From Pseudomonadota bacterium (lineage in GTDB: Bacteria; Myxococcota_A; Polyangia; Haliangiales; Haliangiaceae), in NCBI GenBank assembly GCA_023428295.1, contig JAEYYV010000331.1, forward strand, positions 1 through 33,594: a stretch of 33,594 bases of DNA, read 5' to 3'. The notes under the pieces are model-generated. The model searched no databases. It was not told where the DNA came from and was given only the letters and a program-made list of their open reading frames with translations. Positions 8,964 through 16,446 of this stretch are shown here, in pieces. Positions within the stretch are counted from its first letter, which is position 1. Each line of letters begins with the position of its first letter. Both the position numbers and the translations under genes were made by a program.

Positions 8964-10093
8964 CTCGCGGTCGCGGCGAGCTGACCGCACGCGGCCGCGA
9001 CATCGCTGCCGCCCGAGTACCGGCGATGCGACGGGAGCCCCGCCGCCGACAGCGCGTCGCGAAACACGCCGAGCCGGCCCGAGCGCGTGAACGGGTCGCC
9101 ATCGCCGATCGCGTTGTAGTCGAGCAGCGTGATCCGAGGGCGCTTGCCGGTCGCTGCGACAAACGCTGTCGCGCGCGCGGCGAGTGCGTCCGCGTCGGCG
9201 TCGCTGTCGTTCACCCCGGCGAGCAGCGTCACCGCCCACATCGGCGCGTGGCCCGTTTCGCGCGCGTGCTCTTCGCACGCGGCGATCACGTCGTCGAAGT
9301 CGTGCTTGTCGGCGATCGGCATCACGCGTTTGCGATGCGCGGTGATCGCGCTCGAGATGGACAGGCCGAGCCGCACGTTCGGTGCTTCGCGCGCCAAGCG
9401 TCGAATGCCGCCCGGCAAGCCTGCGGTGCACACCGTGATCGCGCGCGCATCGATACCGAGCGCACACGGATCGGTCATCACCGCGATCGCTTGCAGCACG
9501 TTGTCGAGGTTCGCGAGCGGCTCGCCCATGCCTTGGAACACCACGCCATGCACGCGCCCGAGCGGCGCGCTCGCATCGCTCACGTCGCGCCGATGATGCG
9601 CGAGCCGAGCGCGAACGATGCGCACCTGCTCGACGATCTCCCACGCGTGAAGGTTGCGGCGCAGGCCGAGCCGGCCGGTCGCGCAGAACGCACAGCCGAG
9701 CGCGCAGCCGACCTGCGAGCTCACGCACACCGTGAAGCGGCCCGCGACCTCGAGCGGGATGCGCACCGCTTCGAAGCGATCACGCTCGTCGATCGTGCGC
9801 GGCGCATCGCGATCGATGCCGGCGTCGCGATCGTTGCCGCGTGCATCCACGTTCGACGCGAGCAGGTACTTCACGAACGGATCGATCGCGCTCGCCGACT
9901 CCACGACGACCTCGAGCGTCGGAGTATGACCGCGCGCGCGTACGGCGTCCGCCGCGGCGCGCCGCACGGACGAGCTCGCGTGGATCGGCTCGCCGCGATG
10001 CACCTGCGCGATCAGCTTGCGCGCTTCGGCGAGCGTGACCTCGGGTACCTCGGCGGCGAGCCGGTCCGGTGTCAGGGCTTGGAGTGCGAGCAC
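8960..10093 (-). CDS. rlmN: RlmN-type radical SAM rRNA methyltransferase
   Basis: A radical SAM enzyme of 377 residues that methylates C2 of adenine in 23S rRNA (A2503) and often tRNA. The cluster motif CxxxCxxC is C130, C134, C137 (CALGCAFCATG), seven residues after C123 in TVCVSSQVGC. The methyl-carrying cysteine is C369 in GSDVAAACGQL near the C-terminus. GVVFQGMGEPLAN is the SAM-binding block. The overall set fits RlmN; the related Cfr (C8 methylation, antibiotic resistance) cannot be fully excluded by eye but is less likely in a housekeeping context. The start is GTG at 10093. Residues 82-105 form a polar insertion (DARGNDRDAGIDRD) before the core. Confidence 0.9.
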   Translation of the reverse strand: MLALQALTPDRLAAEVPEVTLAEARKLIAQVHRGEPIHASSSVRRAAADAVRARGHTPTLEVVVESASAIDPFVKYLLASNVDARGNDRDAGIDRDAPRTIDERDRFEAVRIPLEVAGRFTVCVSSQVGCALGCAFCATGRLGLRRNLHAWEIVEQVRIVRARLAHHRRDVSDASAPLGRVHGVVFQGMGEPLANLDNVLQAIAVMTDPCALGIDARAITVCTAGLPGGIRRLAREAPNVRLGLSISSAITAHRKRVMPIADKHDFDDVIAACEEHARETGHAPMWAVTLLAGVNDSDADADALAARATAFVAATGKRPRITLLDYNAIGDGDPFTRSGRLGVFRDALSAAGLPSHRRYSGGSDVAAACGQLAATAS

Positions 10094-10273
10094 GTCGGGC
10101 TCGTAAGTACCAGGCGCACGTCCGCGTAAGAACCACCATGTGCGCGGCGTTTACATAAGCGTCGCGCTGCAAGTCCGCGACGACCGCGAGGCATGCGTGA
10201 GAGGGACCACCAAACCACGAGCGTGGGCGATCCGACGCTTTGCGGGGTTCGGGTCTCACGGTACGCTGGATTC

Positions 10274-11683
10274 GTGGCCTACCCCGAGGTGATTCGCGTC
10301 TTTGCGACCTCCCAGGACCCCGACTTCGACGGACCATGGCAGGCGAGAACTCCCTCGAACTCCACGGGCTCGGCGGTGGTGATCGGTCCTGGAATGCTCC
10401 TGACCGGCGCGCACGTCATCGCGAATGCGACGTTCTTGCAGGTTCAGAAGCCGTCGCAGCCGGACAAGGCCATCGCGCGGGTACGCGCGGTCAGCCATGA
10501 CTGCGACCTGGCGCTCCTCGAGGTCGTCGAGCCCGGCTTCCTCGACGACGTGGAGCCGGCCGAGCTCGGACCGATGCCCAAGCTGCGCGACGAGGTCGCA
10601 GTGGTCGGCTATCCGGTCGGCGGCGAAGAAATCTCGATCACCGAAGGCGTCGTGTCGCGCATCGAGGTGCAGCGGTACTCGCACAGCCAGCGGCACTTGC
10701 TCGCGGTGACCGTCGACGCCGCGATCAACGCGGGGAACTCCGGCGGTCCCGTGTTCGGCGACGGCAAGGTCGTCGGCATCGCGTTTCAGAAGCTGACCGG
10801 CGTCGACAACATCGGCGAGATGGTGCCACCGCCGCTGATCCGCGCGTTCCTCGACGGCGTCACCGCAGGCAAGCGCCCCGAGATTCCGGCGCTCGGCATC
10901 ACCACGCAGAACCTCGAGAACCCACTCCTGCGCAAGCAGCTCGGGCTCGACGCCAACGAGCGCGGCGTCGTGGTGCTCCACGTGGACTACGGCGGCTCGG
11001 CGTACGGACAGCTCGAGCCGCGCGACGTGATCACGGCGATCGATGGCCTCCCGATCGCCAACAACGGCACCGTGCAGTACTTCGGTCACTACCGCACGCG
11101 GTACGACGTGGTGCTCGGCCATCGCTACATCGGCGATCGCATCGAGCTCGCGATCAAACGCAACGGCGCGCCACTCACCGTCAAACTGGAGCTGCGCCCC
11201 TGGCATCCGCTCGTGCCGCGCTCGCGCTACGACCAGCCGCCCGCGTACTTCGTGTACGGCGGCCTCGTGTTCCAGACGCTGACGCGCGACTACCTGACCA
11301 CGTGGGACAAGTGGTGGAACAAGGCTCCGAAGGAGTTCTTGAACTACTACTACCTGGGCTACCGCACGGCCGAGCAGAACGAGATCGTGATCCTCACGCA
11401 GATCCTCGCCGACGAGATCAACGTCGGCTACGGGCACCTGTATAACGAGGCGGTCGCCAAGCTCGACGGTCACGTGCCGCGGGACATGGAAGACTTCGTC
11501 GCGCGGCTCAGCGCAGCGCGTGGTGTCGTCGAGATCGAGACCACGTCGGGCGGCATCATCATGCTCGACACCGACGAGGTGCGAAAAGCGACCTCGCGCA
11601 TCCTCACGCGCTACCACATCCCGCGCGATCGAACGGTCGGCTTGCCGGGCTCTGCCTCCGCCCCGCTGCGCGCCGTTCCGTGA
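10274..11683 (+). CDS. HtrA/Deg-type serine protease, plant DEG9-like
   Basis: A trypsin-fold protease of 469 residues. The catalytic triad is visible: H47 in LLTGAHVIA, D78 in HDCDLALLEV and S156 in AGNSGGPV. A PDZ domain follows (ANERGVVVLHVDYGGSA, LEPRDVITAIDG). The C-terminal part has FVYGGLVFQTLTRDYL and ILADEINVGYGHLY, which I recognise from the plant DEG9/DEG10 branch of HtrA proteases rather than from DegP. No signal peptide is seen, so it is likely cytosolic. I chose the GTG at 10274; an ATG at 10193 would add 27 residues with poor codon bias. It is divergent from rlmN and has no operon partner. Confidence 0.85.
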   Translation: MAYPEVIRVFATSQDPDFDGPWQARTPSNSTGSAVVIGPGMLLTGAHVIANATFLQVQKPSQPDKAIARVRAVSHDCDLALLEVVEPGFLDDVEPAELGPMPKLRDEVAVVGYPVGGEEISITEGVVSRIEVQRYSHSQRHLLAVTVDAAINAGNSGGPVFGDGKVVGIAFQKLTGVDNIGEMVPPPLIRAFLDGVTAGKRPEIPALGITTQNLENPLLRKQLGLDANERGVVVLHVDYGGSAYGQLEPRDVITAIDGLPIANNGTVQYFGHYRTRYDVVLGHRYIGDRIELAIKRNGAPLTVKLELRPWHPLVPRSRYDQPPAYFVYGGLVFQTLTRDYLTTWDKWWNKAPKEFLNYYYLGYRTAEQNEIVILTQILADEINVGYGHLYNEAVAKLDGHVPRDMEDFVARLSAARGVVEIETTSGGIIMLDTDEVRKATSRILTRYHIPRDRTVGLPGSASAPLRAVP

Positions 11684-11703
11684 GCGTCGGTCGCTCGGTC
11701 ACG
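11679..11703. terminator. Possible hairpin between convergent genes
   Basis: CGTGAGCG and CGCT...CACG can pair as a stem with a five-base loop and a four-base bulge (cggt). It overlaps the protease stop codon and lies in the only convergent gap in this window large enough for a terminator (66 bases). No T-run follows, so intrinsic termination is uncertain. Confidence 0.25.
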
Positions 11704-11749
11704 ACGGCGTGGTGCGCATCTCGCTCGCGCTCGACGTGCCCACGTCGAC

Positions 11750-12262
11750 CTACGCCAGCTCGACGAGCAGTTCGCCGGTATCGACGGCCTGACCGGCCTG
11801 CTTGGTGACCTGCGTGACCGTGCCGCCGCGCTCGGCGATCAGCTCGTTCTCCATCTTCATCGCCTCGAGGACGATCACGGCGGTCCCGGCAGCCACTTGA
11901 TCGCCAACGGCGACGAGCACCTTCACGACCTTGCCCGCGATCGGCGCGCGCAGCGACTCGCCACGCGCCGCGGCCCGCGGGTTGGCCGCGGTCGCCAGGC
12001 GCTTGTGCAGCGCGTCCTCGACCTGGAGCAGCGCCTCGCTCGCGCCGACCGAGGCGGCGATGCCGTTACGGCGCTTGTCGAGATCGACGACGTAGCTGGC
12101 ACCGTCGAGGACGATCGACCAGGTGCCCGGCCGGATCGCCTTCGCGTCGACGACCCGCTCGACGCCGTCGATGGTGATCGCGAACGTCCCGTTGGGGCGA
12201 GGGCCGTCGATCGCGACGCGGCGCTCCTGGCCATCGGCAGTGACGATCAGATCGCGTTTCAT
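11750..12262 (-). CDS. Biotin/lipoyl-domain carrier protein (biotin carboxyl carrier type)
   Basis: A 170-residue carrier protein. The biotinylation motif EAMKMEN is at 133-139, with K136 as the attachment site, in a typical C-terminal barrel (LRAPIAGKVVKVLVAVGDQV...). The first 75 residues form a beta-rich region of the kind found ahead of the biotinyl domain in acyl-CoA carboxylase alpha or gamma subunits. No biotin carboxylase or carboxyltransferase gene is in the window, so the partner is encoded elsewhere; propionyl-CoA or acetyl-CoA carboxylase are candidates. The start is ATG 12262, preceded by AAGGG at a proper distance; upstream in-frame starts lack this. Convergent with the protease, and divergent from the ATPase at 12364. 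Confidence 0.88.
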   Translation of the reverse strand: MKRDLIVTADGQERRVAIDGPRPNGTFAITIDGVERVVDAKAIRPGTWSIVLDGASYVVDLDKRRNGIAASVGASEALLQVEDALHKRLATAANPRAAARGESLRAPIAGKVVKVLVAVGDQVAAGTAVIVLEAMKMENELIAERGGTVTQVTKQAGQAVDTGELLVELA

Positions 12263-12363
12263 CGCGCGCCCTTGTACCACAGACCGCCACCGTCGGAATC
12301 GCGGTACCGCGGGACGCGCGGCGTTGCCACCGCAGGCGATTGCGTGCTATCCGCGAGGACACC

Positions 12364-13521
12364 GTGCCGTCTGTCCGCTTGGTCGACGTCTTGATGGAGC
12401 GACGCATCCTGGTGTGCGTGGGCTCGGGTGGCGTTGGCAAGACCACGACCGCAGCCACGCTCGCCCTCGCGGCAGCGAGGCGCGGCAAGAAGACGTTGGT
12501 CCTCACCATCGATCCCGCGCGCCGCCTCGCGAACTCCCTCGGGCTCGAATCGCTCGGGCATCAAGTGCAAGAGGTGGATCGCGCGCTCGTGCATGCACAC
12601 GCGCCGTCCAAGAACGGCTCGTTGCACGCGATGATGCTCGATCAGAAGCAGGCGTTCGACGAGGTCGTCGCGCGTCACGCCAAGGATCCGGCGGCGGTGC
12701 AGCGCATCCTCGCCAACCCCGTGTACGCGCAGATCTCGGGCTCGCTCGCCGGCGCACAGGAGTACGCGGCGATGGCAAAGCTGCATGACTTCGATCGCTC
12801 GGGCGCGTTCGACCTCATCATCGTCGACACGCCGCCCACCGCGCACGCGCTCGATTTTCTCGACGCACCTCGGAAGCTGTCCGAGGCGATCGATTCGCCC
12901 GCGATCGAGTGGTTCCGCAAGCTACAGGGCGAGAGCGGCTCGCGCTGGTCGTTCGTCGGCAAGACCGGCTCGTTCGTGCTGAAGCGCCTCGCGAAGTTCG
13001 TGGGCTCGAAGTTCATCGACGATCTCGGCGTGTTCTTCACGGAGTTCAACGACATCCTCGGCGGCTTTCGCCAGCGCGCGGAAGAGACGTTCTCGCTCCT
13101 CCGGCAACCGCACGTGGGCTTCTTGCTCGTCGCGTCGCCCGAGCCGATGGCCGTGCGCGAAGCACTCGCGTTCCACGAGCGGCTCGTCCAAGCCGGCATG
13201 CCGTGCGTGGGCTTTGTCGTGAACAAGGTGCACCCGTCGCGTCCGGCGCAGGTCAACGTGCCGGTCCTCGAGGCCGCGCTCGCCCAGAACGCCGAGATCA
13301 CGTCGCTCGGACTCTCGGGCACGTCGCGCACGATGTCGGCGCAAGCGCTGCTCGCCGCGCACACGGATCTCGAGACGCTCGCCTCGGCCGACCGCGCGCA
13401 GATCGCAAAGATGCACACCGCCAGAGGCGCGAACGAGACGCTCGTCGAGGTACCGCTCCAGACGAGCGACGTCCACGACGTGGAGCGATTGATCGCGCTC
13501 GAGCACATCCTGCTCGCGTGA
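12364..13521 (+). CDS. ArsA/Get3-family ATPase, BagB-like subunit
   Basis: A 385-residue SIMIBI ATPase. The P-loop reads GSGGVGKTTT (20-29): the P-loop lysine K26 is present, but the signature lysine of the KGGxGK motif is replaced by S21. Switch I is intact (LTIDPARRLANSLG, D50), and switch II reads VDTPPTAHALDFL near residue 155. A long helical insert (about 170-230) is where Get3 forms its client groove. It is the better-conserved partner of the ATPase at 3709-4638, whose substitutions are complementary. Role in bacteria is unsettled: targeting of tail-anchored or other hydrophobic proteins has been proposed for the family. The start is GTG 12364 with GAGG upstream; ATG 12394 is an alternative. 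It abuts the acetyltransferase gene. Confidence 0.87.
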   Translation: MPSVRLVDVLMERRILVCVGSGGVGKTTTAATLALAAARRGKKTLVLTIDPARRLANSLGLESLGHQVQEVDRALVHAHAPSKNGSLHAMMLDQKQAFDEVVARHAKDPAAVQRILANPVYAQISGSLAGAQEYAAMAKLHDFDRSGAFDLIIVDTPPTAHALDFLDAPRKLSEAIDSPAIEWFRKLQGESGSRWSFVGKTGSFVLKRLAKFVGSKFIDDLGVFFTEFNDILGGFRQRAEETFSLLRQPHVGFLLVASPEPMAVREALAFHERLVQAGMPCVGFVVNKVHPSRPAQVNVPVLEAALAQNAEITSLGLSGTSRTMSAQALLAAHTDLETLASADRAQIAKMHTARGANETLVEVPLQTSDVHDVERLIALEHILLA

Positions 13522-13976
13522 TGCAGATCCGCGCGATCTCCGTCGACGATCCTGCGGTGCTCGCGCTCCTGCGCATTCACCTCGAGGGGATGCACGCCGC
13601 CTCGCCGCCCGGCACCGTGTACGCACTCGACCCGTCGGGCCTGCGCGATCCAGCGATGTCGTTGTGGGGCGTCTTCGACGGCGAGACGCTCCTCGGCTTC
13701 GGCGCGCTCAAGCAGCTCGCCGCCACGCACGGCGAGATCAAATCGATGCGCACGCACCCCGATCACCTGCGCAGAGGCGTCGCGGCCGCGCTGCTCGCTC
13801 ACATCCTCGCCACGGCGCGCGCTCGCGGGTATCGCCGCGTCAGCCTCGAGACCGGATCTGGCGAACCGTTCGAGCCCGCCCTCGCGCTCTATCGCCGCGC
13901 GGGCTTCACCAACGGCGATGCGTTCGGCGACTACGTCGCGAGCGAGTTCAACCAGTTCCTTCATCTCGCGCTGTAG
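13521..13976 (+). CDS. GNAT-family N-acetyltransferase
   Basis: A cytosolic acetyl-CoA-dependent acetyltransferase of 151 residues. The core GNAT elements are visible: beta-4 (ETLLGFGALKQL), the acetyl-CoA pyrophosphate loop in EIKSMRTHPDHLRRGVAAALLAH (R/Q-x-x-G-x-A type, LRRGVA), and the beta-6/alpha-4 end (RVSLETGSGEPFEPALALYRRAGF), common in PhnO- or YedL-like members. Substrate is not predictable. The ATG shares its A with the TGA stop of the ATPase gene (TGATG), so translation is likely coupled to it. Family call is confident. Confidence 0.87.
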   Translation: MQIRAISVDDPAVLALLRIHLEGMHAASPPGTVYALDPSGLRDPAMSLWGVFDGETLLGFGALKQLAATHGEIKSMRTHPDHLRRGVAAALLAHILATARARGYRRVSLETGSGEPFEPALALYRRAGFTNGDAFGDYVASEFNQFLHLAL

Positions 13977-13990
13977 CAGATACTGCCGCC

Positions 13991-14374
13991 ATGGCTCGCC
14001 CTGCTCTGCTCCTTCTCGCGCTCGCCGCGTGCCCTGCGTCGCCGCCACCGACGACCTCGACGACGACATCCCCGCCGGCGACCACGGATCCCGCGCCTAC
14101 GCGATCGGGATCGACGGCGGAGCTGACCTCCACCGACGCGTGCACCACCGATGCGGACTGCACGATCACGAGCTTCTCGGGATGCTGCGCGTGCCCCGGG
14201 TGTGATCAGCCGTCCGCGCGATCGAACACCGAGCTCGCCGCGGCGCAGAAGCAATGCGAGCTCGTTCGCTGCGACATGGATCGCTGCAAGACCATGCTGT
14301 GCAAGCAAGGCGAGCCGACGACCGCGTTCACCGCGAAGTGCGAGAACAACGTCTGCGTCGGCACGCGTAACTAA
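13991..14374 (+). CDS. Cysteine-rich lipoprotein
   Basis: A 127-residue exported protein with lipobox LAAC (C14 lipidated). A Thr/Pro/Ser-rich linker of about 30 residues follows, then a compact domain with twelve further cysteines (CTTDADCTITSF, GCCACPGC, CELVRC, CKTMLC, CENNVC), surely disulfide-bonded. I recognise the general look of small Cys-rich myxobacterial lipoproteins but no defined function. It begins 15 bases after the acetyltransferase stop and may be on that transcript. A thioredoxin gene follows 30 bases later, which might matter for the many disulfides, but that protein lacks a signal peptide. Confidence 0.75.
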   Translation: MARPALLLLALAACPASPPPTTSTTTSPPATTDPAPTRSGSTAELTSTDACTTDADCTITSFSGCCACPGCDQPSARSNTELAAAQKQCELVRCDMDRCKTMLCKQGEPTTAFTAKCENNVCVGTRN

Positions 14375-14404
14375 GAAGCTCCCCGACGGCTCCTCGTACG
14401 CGGC

Positions 14405-14719
14405 ATGCTACGCATGACCATGAGCGAGCCGACGCGTGAGGACATCGACGCCGCGCCGGGCCTCGTCGCGCTCGAGTTCGGCACCGGCTGGTGCGGCTTC
14501 TGCCAGGCTGCGCGCCCGCTGATCGATCGCGCTCTCGGCGAGCATCCGGCCGTGCGCCACGTCTCGATCGAAGACGGCAAGGGGAAGCGACTCGGCCGCT
14601 CGTTCGGCGTGAAGCTGTGGCCCACGCTCGTCCTCTTGCGTGATGGCCGCGAGGTGGCTCGCGTCGTGCGACCGCGCACCGACGCCGATCTGCGTACCGC
14701 GTTCGCGGCGCTCGAATAG
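14405..14719 (+). CDS. Thioredoxin-fold protein
   Basis: A small thioredoxin of 104 residues or slightly fewer. The active site is WCGFC in EFGTGWCGFCQAARPLID, and the cis-proline is seen in GVKLWPTLVLLRDG. The fold is otherwise complete and minimal (about 100 residues, like classical thioredoxins), though the CGFC dipeptide is not the usual CGPC. No export signal is visible, so it should act in the cytosol as a disulfide reductase. Starts at 14405, 14414 or 14420 are all ATG and cannot be told apart by ribosome binding sites. The stop is six bases from the stop of the convergent cytochrome gene. Confidence 0.88.
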   Translation: MLRMTMSEPTREDIDAAPGLVALEFGTGWCGFCQAARPLIDRALGEHPAVRHVSIEDGKGKRLGRSFGVKLWPTLVLLRDGREVARVVRPRTDADLRTAFAALE

Positions 14720-14725
14720 CTCTCG

Positions 14726-15175
14726 TCAGGGCTGCGCGCAGGTCGCGTCGAAGCCGCCGTTGTCTGGCGTGCAGTTCGAGTGGCAGTTCGAGCAGAGCGA
14801 CGAGTTCTCGGTCTTGATCGATCGGTCCGCGTCCACGCGCTGCCAGTCCCAGCCCCCGCGCGCGGGCGAGCCCGTCTTCCGCATCACGGTCCACTCGAGG
14901 ATCGGGCCGGTGCAGTCACCGTCTGCGAAGTCGTACTCTTCTTTGAGGACGATCGAGCCGACGGGGAACGGTCCCGTGCGATCGCGATACGGCGCGAGCG
15001 CGTCCGGATCTGCGAGCACGCGGATGTAGTGCAGATCGTGATCGGCGCTGCGGCGACAGTCGCGCACCTCCGTGTACGTCGACGCGTAGTCCTCGGGGAA
15101 GTGCGCGTCGTCACCGCCGCACGCTCCCACGAGGATCGCGAGACAACACACGCCGCGAGTGTAGGTGCTGCGCAC
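14726..15175 (-). CDS. P460-type cytochrome lipoprotein
   Basis: A 149-residue lipoprotein. The signal ends in LVGAC, then Gly/Asp. The mature protein has one CxxCH haem c motif near its end (CSNCH, C128-H132). The preceding stretch (ILEWTVMRKTGSPARGGWDW...) resembles cytochrome P460-domain proteins, where haem sits at the C-terminal end. Two further cysteines lie in the tail. True P460 enzymes oxidise hydroxylamine with a lysine-crosslinked haem; that crosslink cannot be read from sequence, so a plain electron-transfer role is possible. The start is GTG 15175, five bases after the upstream NHL gene stop, so it is the last gene of that operon. Convergent with the thioredoxin gene. Confidence 0.75.
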   Translation of the reverse strand: MRSTYTRGVCCLAILVGACGGDDAHFPEDYASTYTEVRDCRRSADHDLHYIRVLADPDALAPYRDRTGPFPVGSIVLKEEYDFADGDCTGPILEWTVMRKTGSPARGGWDWQRVDADRSIKTENSSLCSNCHSNCTPDNGGFDATCAQP

Positions 15176-15180
15176 TGCGT

Positions 15181-16446
15181 TTACTCGAGGTTCACCGAGC
15201 GGATCGCTTGGTTGCCCGTGTCGGCGATGTAGAGCACGCCGTCCGCGAGCTCGATGCCGTACGGACGCTTCAGCTTCGCTTCGGTCGGTGGGCCGCCATC
15301 ACCGGTGTAGCCCGATTCGCCGCAGATGCCGGCGACGGTGGAGATGGTCTGGTCCGGCGCGATCGCGCGGATGCAGTGGTTGTACACGTCGGAGAAGTAC
15401 AGCGTGCCGTCGGGACCGAACGCGAGATCGACCGGGTTGTTCAACTTGGCCGAGAGTGCGGGACCTCCGTCGCCGGCGTAGCCCGCTTCTTTCGGCGTGC
15501 CCGCGACGCGGCGAACGATGCCGTCCGTCCCGATCTTGCGAATGACCGCGTTGACCGTGTCCGCGAAGTAGAGCGAGCCGTCCGACGAGAAGGCGATGCG
15601 ACCCGCGGGGTCGGCGGATTGGCCAAACGGTTGGCTCATGCGGAACGTGTCCGCGGGGCCGTCGTCGCCCTCGTAGCCTGGCGTGCAGGGAGCGCCGCAG
15701 GTGGCCGCGGGGACACCGCACGTGAACTTGCCGCTGTTCATGGGGCACGGCGTGGGCTCGGTGCCATCCGCGCACGGGCCTTGGCCGAGCGGCGGAGGCG
15801 CGTCGATGACGCAGCGACCGGCGATGCGGCGAATCGTTCCCGAGGAGTCGATCGCACGGATCACTTGGTTGGCTTGATCCATCACGACGAGATCGCCGTT
15901 CGGCGCGTACGCGACCGACGCGGGAAGATCGAGCGTGGCGGTGAGCGCGGGACCGTCGTCGCCGAAGTACGCGCGACGACCATCGCCGCACGAATCGTTG
16001 GACTCGTGCGTGGCGAGATCGAGCTCGCGCAGCTTGGAGTTGTGCCACGCGGCGATGACGAGCTTGCCGCCGCCCGGTTTGGCGACGAGGCCCGTCGGGT
16101 GATTGAAGTCGTCGAACGCCGGATCGTCGAGCGTGCCGCCGAGCTCGCCGCGACCAGCGACGTGCCGGATCGTGCCGTCACCGGGCAGCGAGCGGATGCG
16201 GTGGTTGTTCCAGTCGAGGATGTACAGCGTGCCCTCGTGCATCAGCGTGTCCTGCGGCAGTGACATCAGCGCTTCGCGCGCGGAGCCACCGTCGCCGGAG
16301 TAGCCGCTCTTGCCAGTGCCGTCGCCAGCGATCGTGCAGATCGTGCCGGGCACCGTGGGATCGCAGAGCGGCGCGGAGGTCTGGCCGTCGTCGCCGCAGG
16401 CGGAAGCGATGAGAGCGAGGGGGAGCGAGAGTGCGAGGCGCTTCAC
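15181..16446 (-). CDS. NHL-repeat beta-propeller lipoprotein (second gene of pair)
   Basis: A 421-residue secreted propeller. The signal ends IASAC with C17 lipidated. Repeats of the NHL type follow, each with a pattern like GTLYILDWNNHRIRSL, GDLVVMDQANQVIRAI, GSLYFADTVNAVIRKI, GTLYFSDVYNHCIRAI and GVLYIADTGNQAIRSV. Glycine-rich GYxGDGGPA loops lie between blades (GYSGDGGSA, GYAGDGGPA, GYTGDGGPP). A Cys-rich insert of about 45 residues with seven cysteines interrupts the middle (between GRCVIDAPP and GYEGDDGPA). NHL propellers usually bind proteins or ligands. Its ATG overlaps the upstream NHL gene's stop (ATGA at 16443-16446), and the P460 gene follows within five bases. Confidence 0.87.
   Translation of the reverse strand: MKRLALSLPLALIASACGDDGQTSAPLCDPTVPGTICTIAGDGTGKSGYSGDGGSAREALMSLPQDTLMHEGTLYILDWNNHRIRSLPGDGTIRHVAGRGELGGTLDDPAFDDFNHPTGLVAKPGGGKLVIAAWHNSKLRELDLATHESNDSCGDGRRAYFGDDGPALTATLDLPASVAYAPNGDLVVMDQANQVIRAIDSSGTIRRIAGRCVIDAPPPLGQGPCADGTEPTPCPMNSGKFTCGVPAATCGAPCTPGYEGDDGPADTFRMSQPFGQSADPAGRIAFSSDGSLYFADTVNAVIRKIGTDGIVRRVAGTPKEAGYAGDGGPALSAKLNNPVDLAFGPDGTLYFSDVYNHCIRAIAPDQTISTVAGICGESGYTGDGGPPTEAKLKRPYGIELADGVLYIADTGNQAIRSVNLE

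Noticed and set aside
12324..12353. TTGCCA-N18-TATCCG as promoter of the ATPase gene at 12364
   Set aside because: The -35 is fair but the -10 matches at only three positions and spacing is long; not strong enough to list.
14386..14416. GCTACGCATGAC-like segment resembling the unit at 29655-29786
   Set aside because: Only about 12 bases are shared and the hairpin part is missing; chance in GC-rich DNA is likely.
15208..16263. Plus-strand open frame of 351 codons across the NHL lipoprotein gene
   Set aside because: Antisense to clear NHL repeats; its repetitive look only mirrors those repeats.
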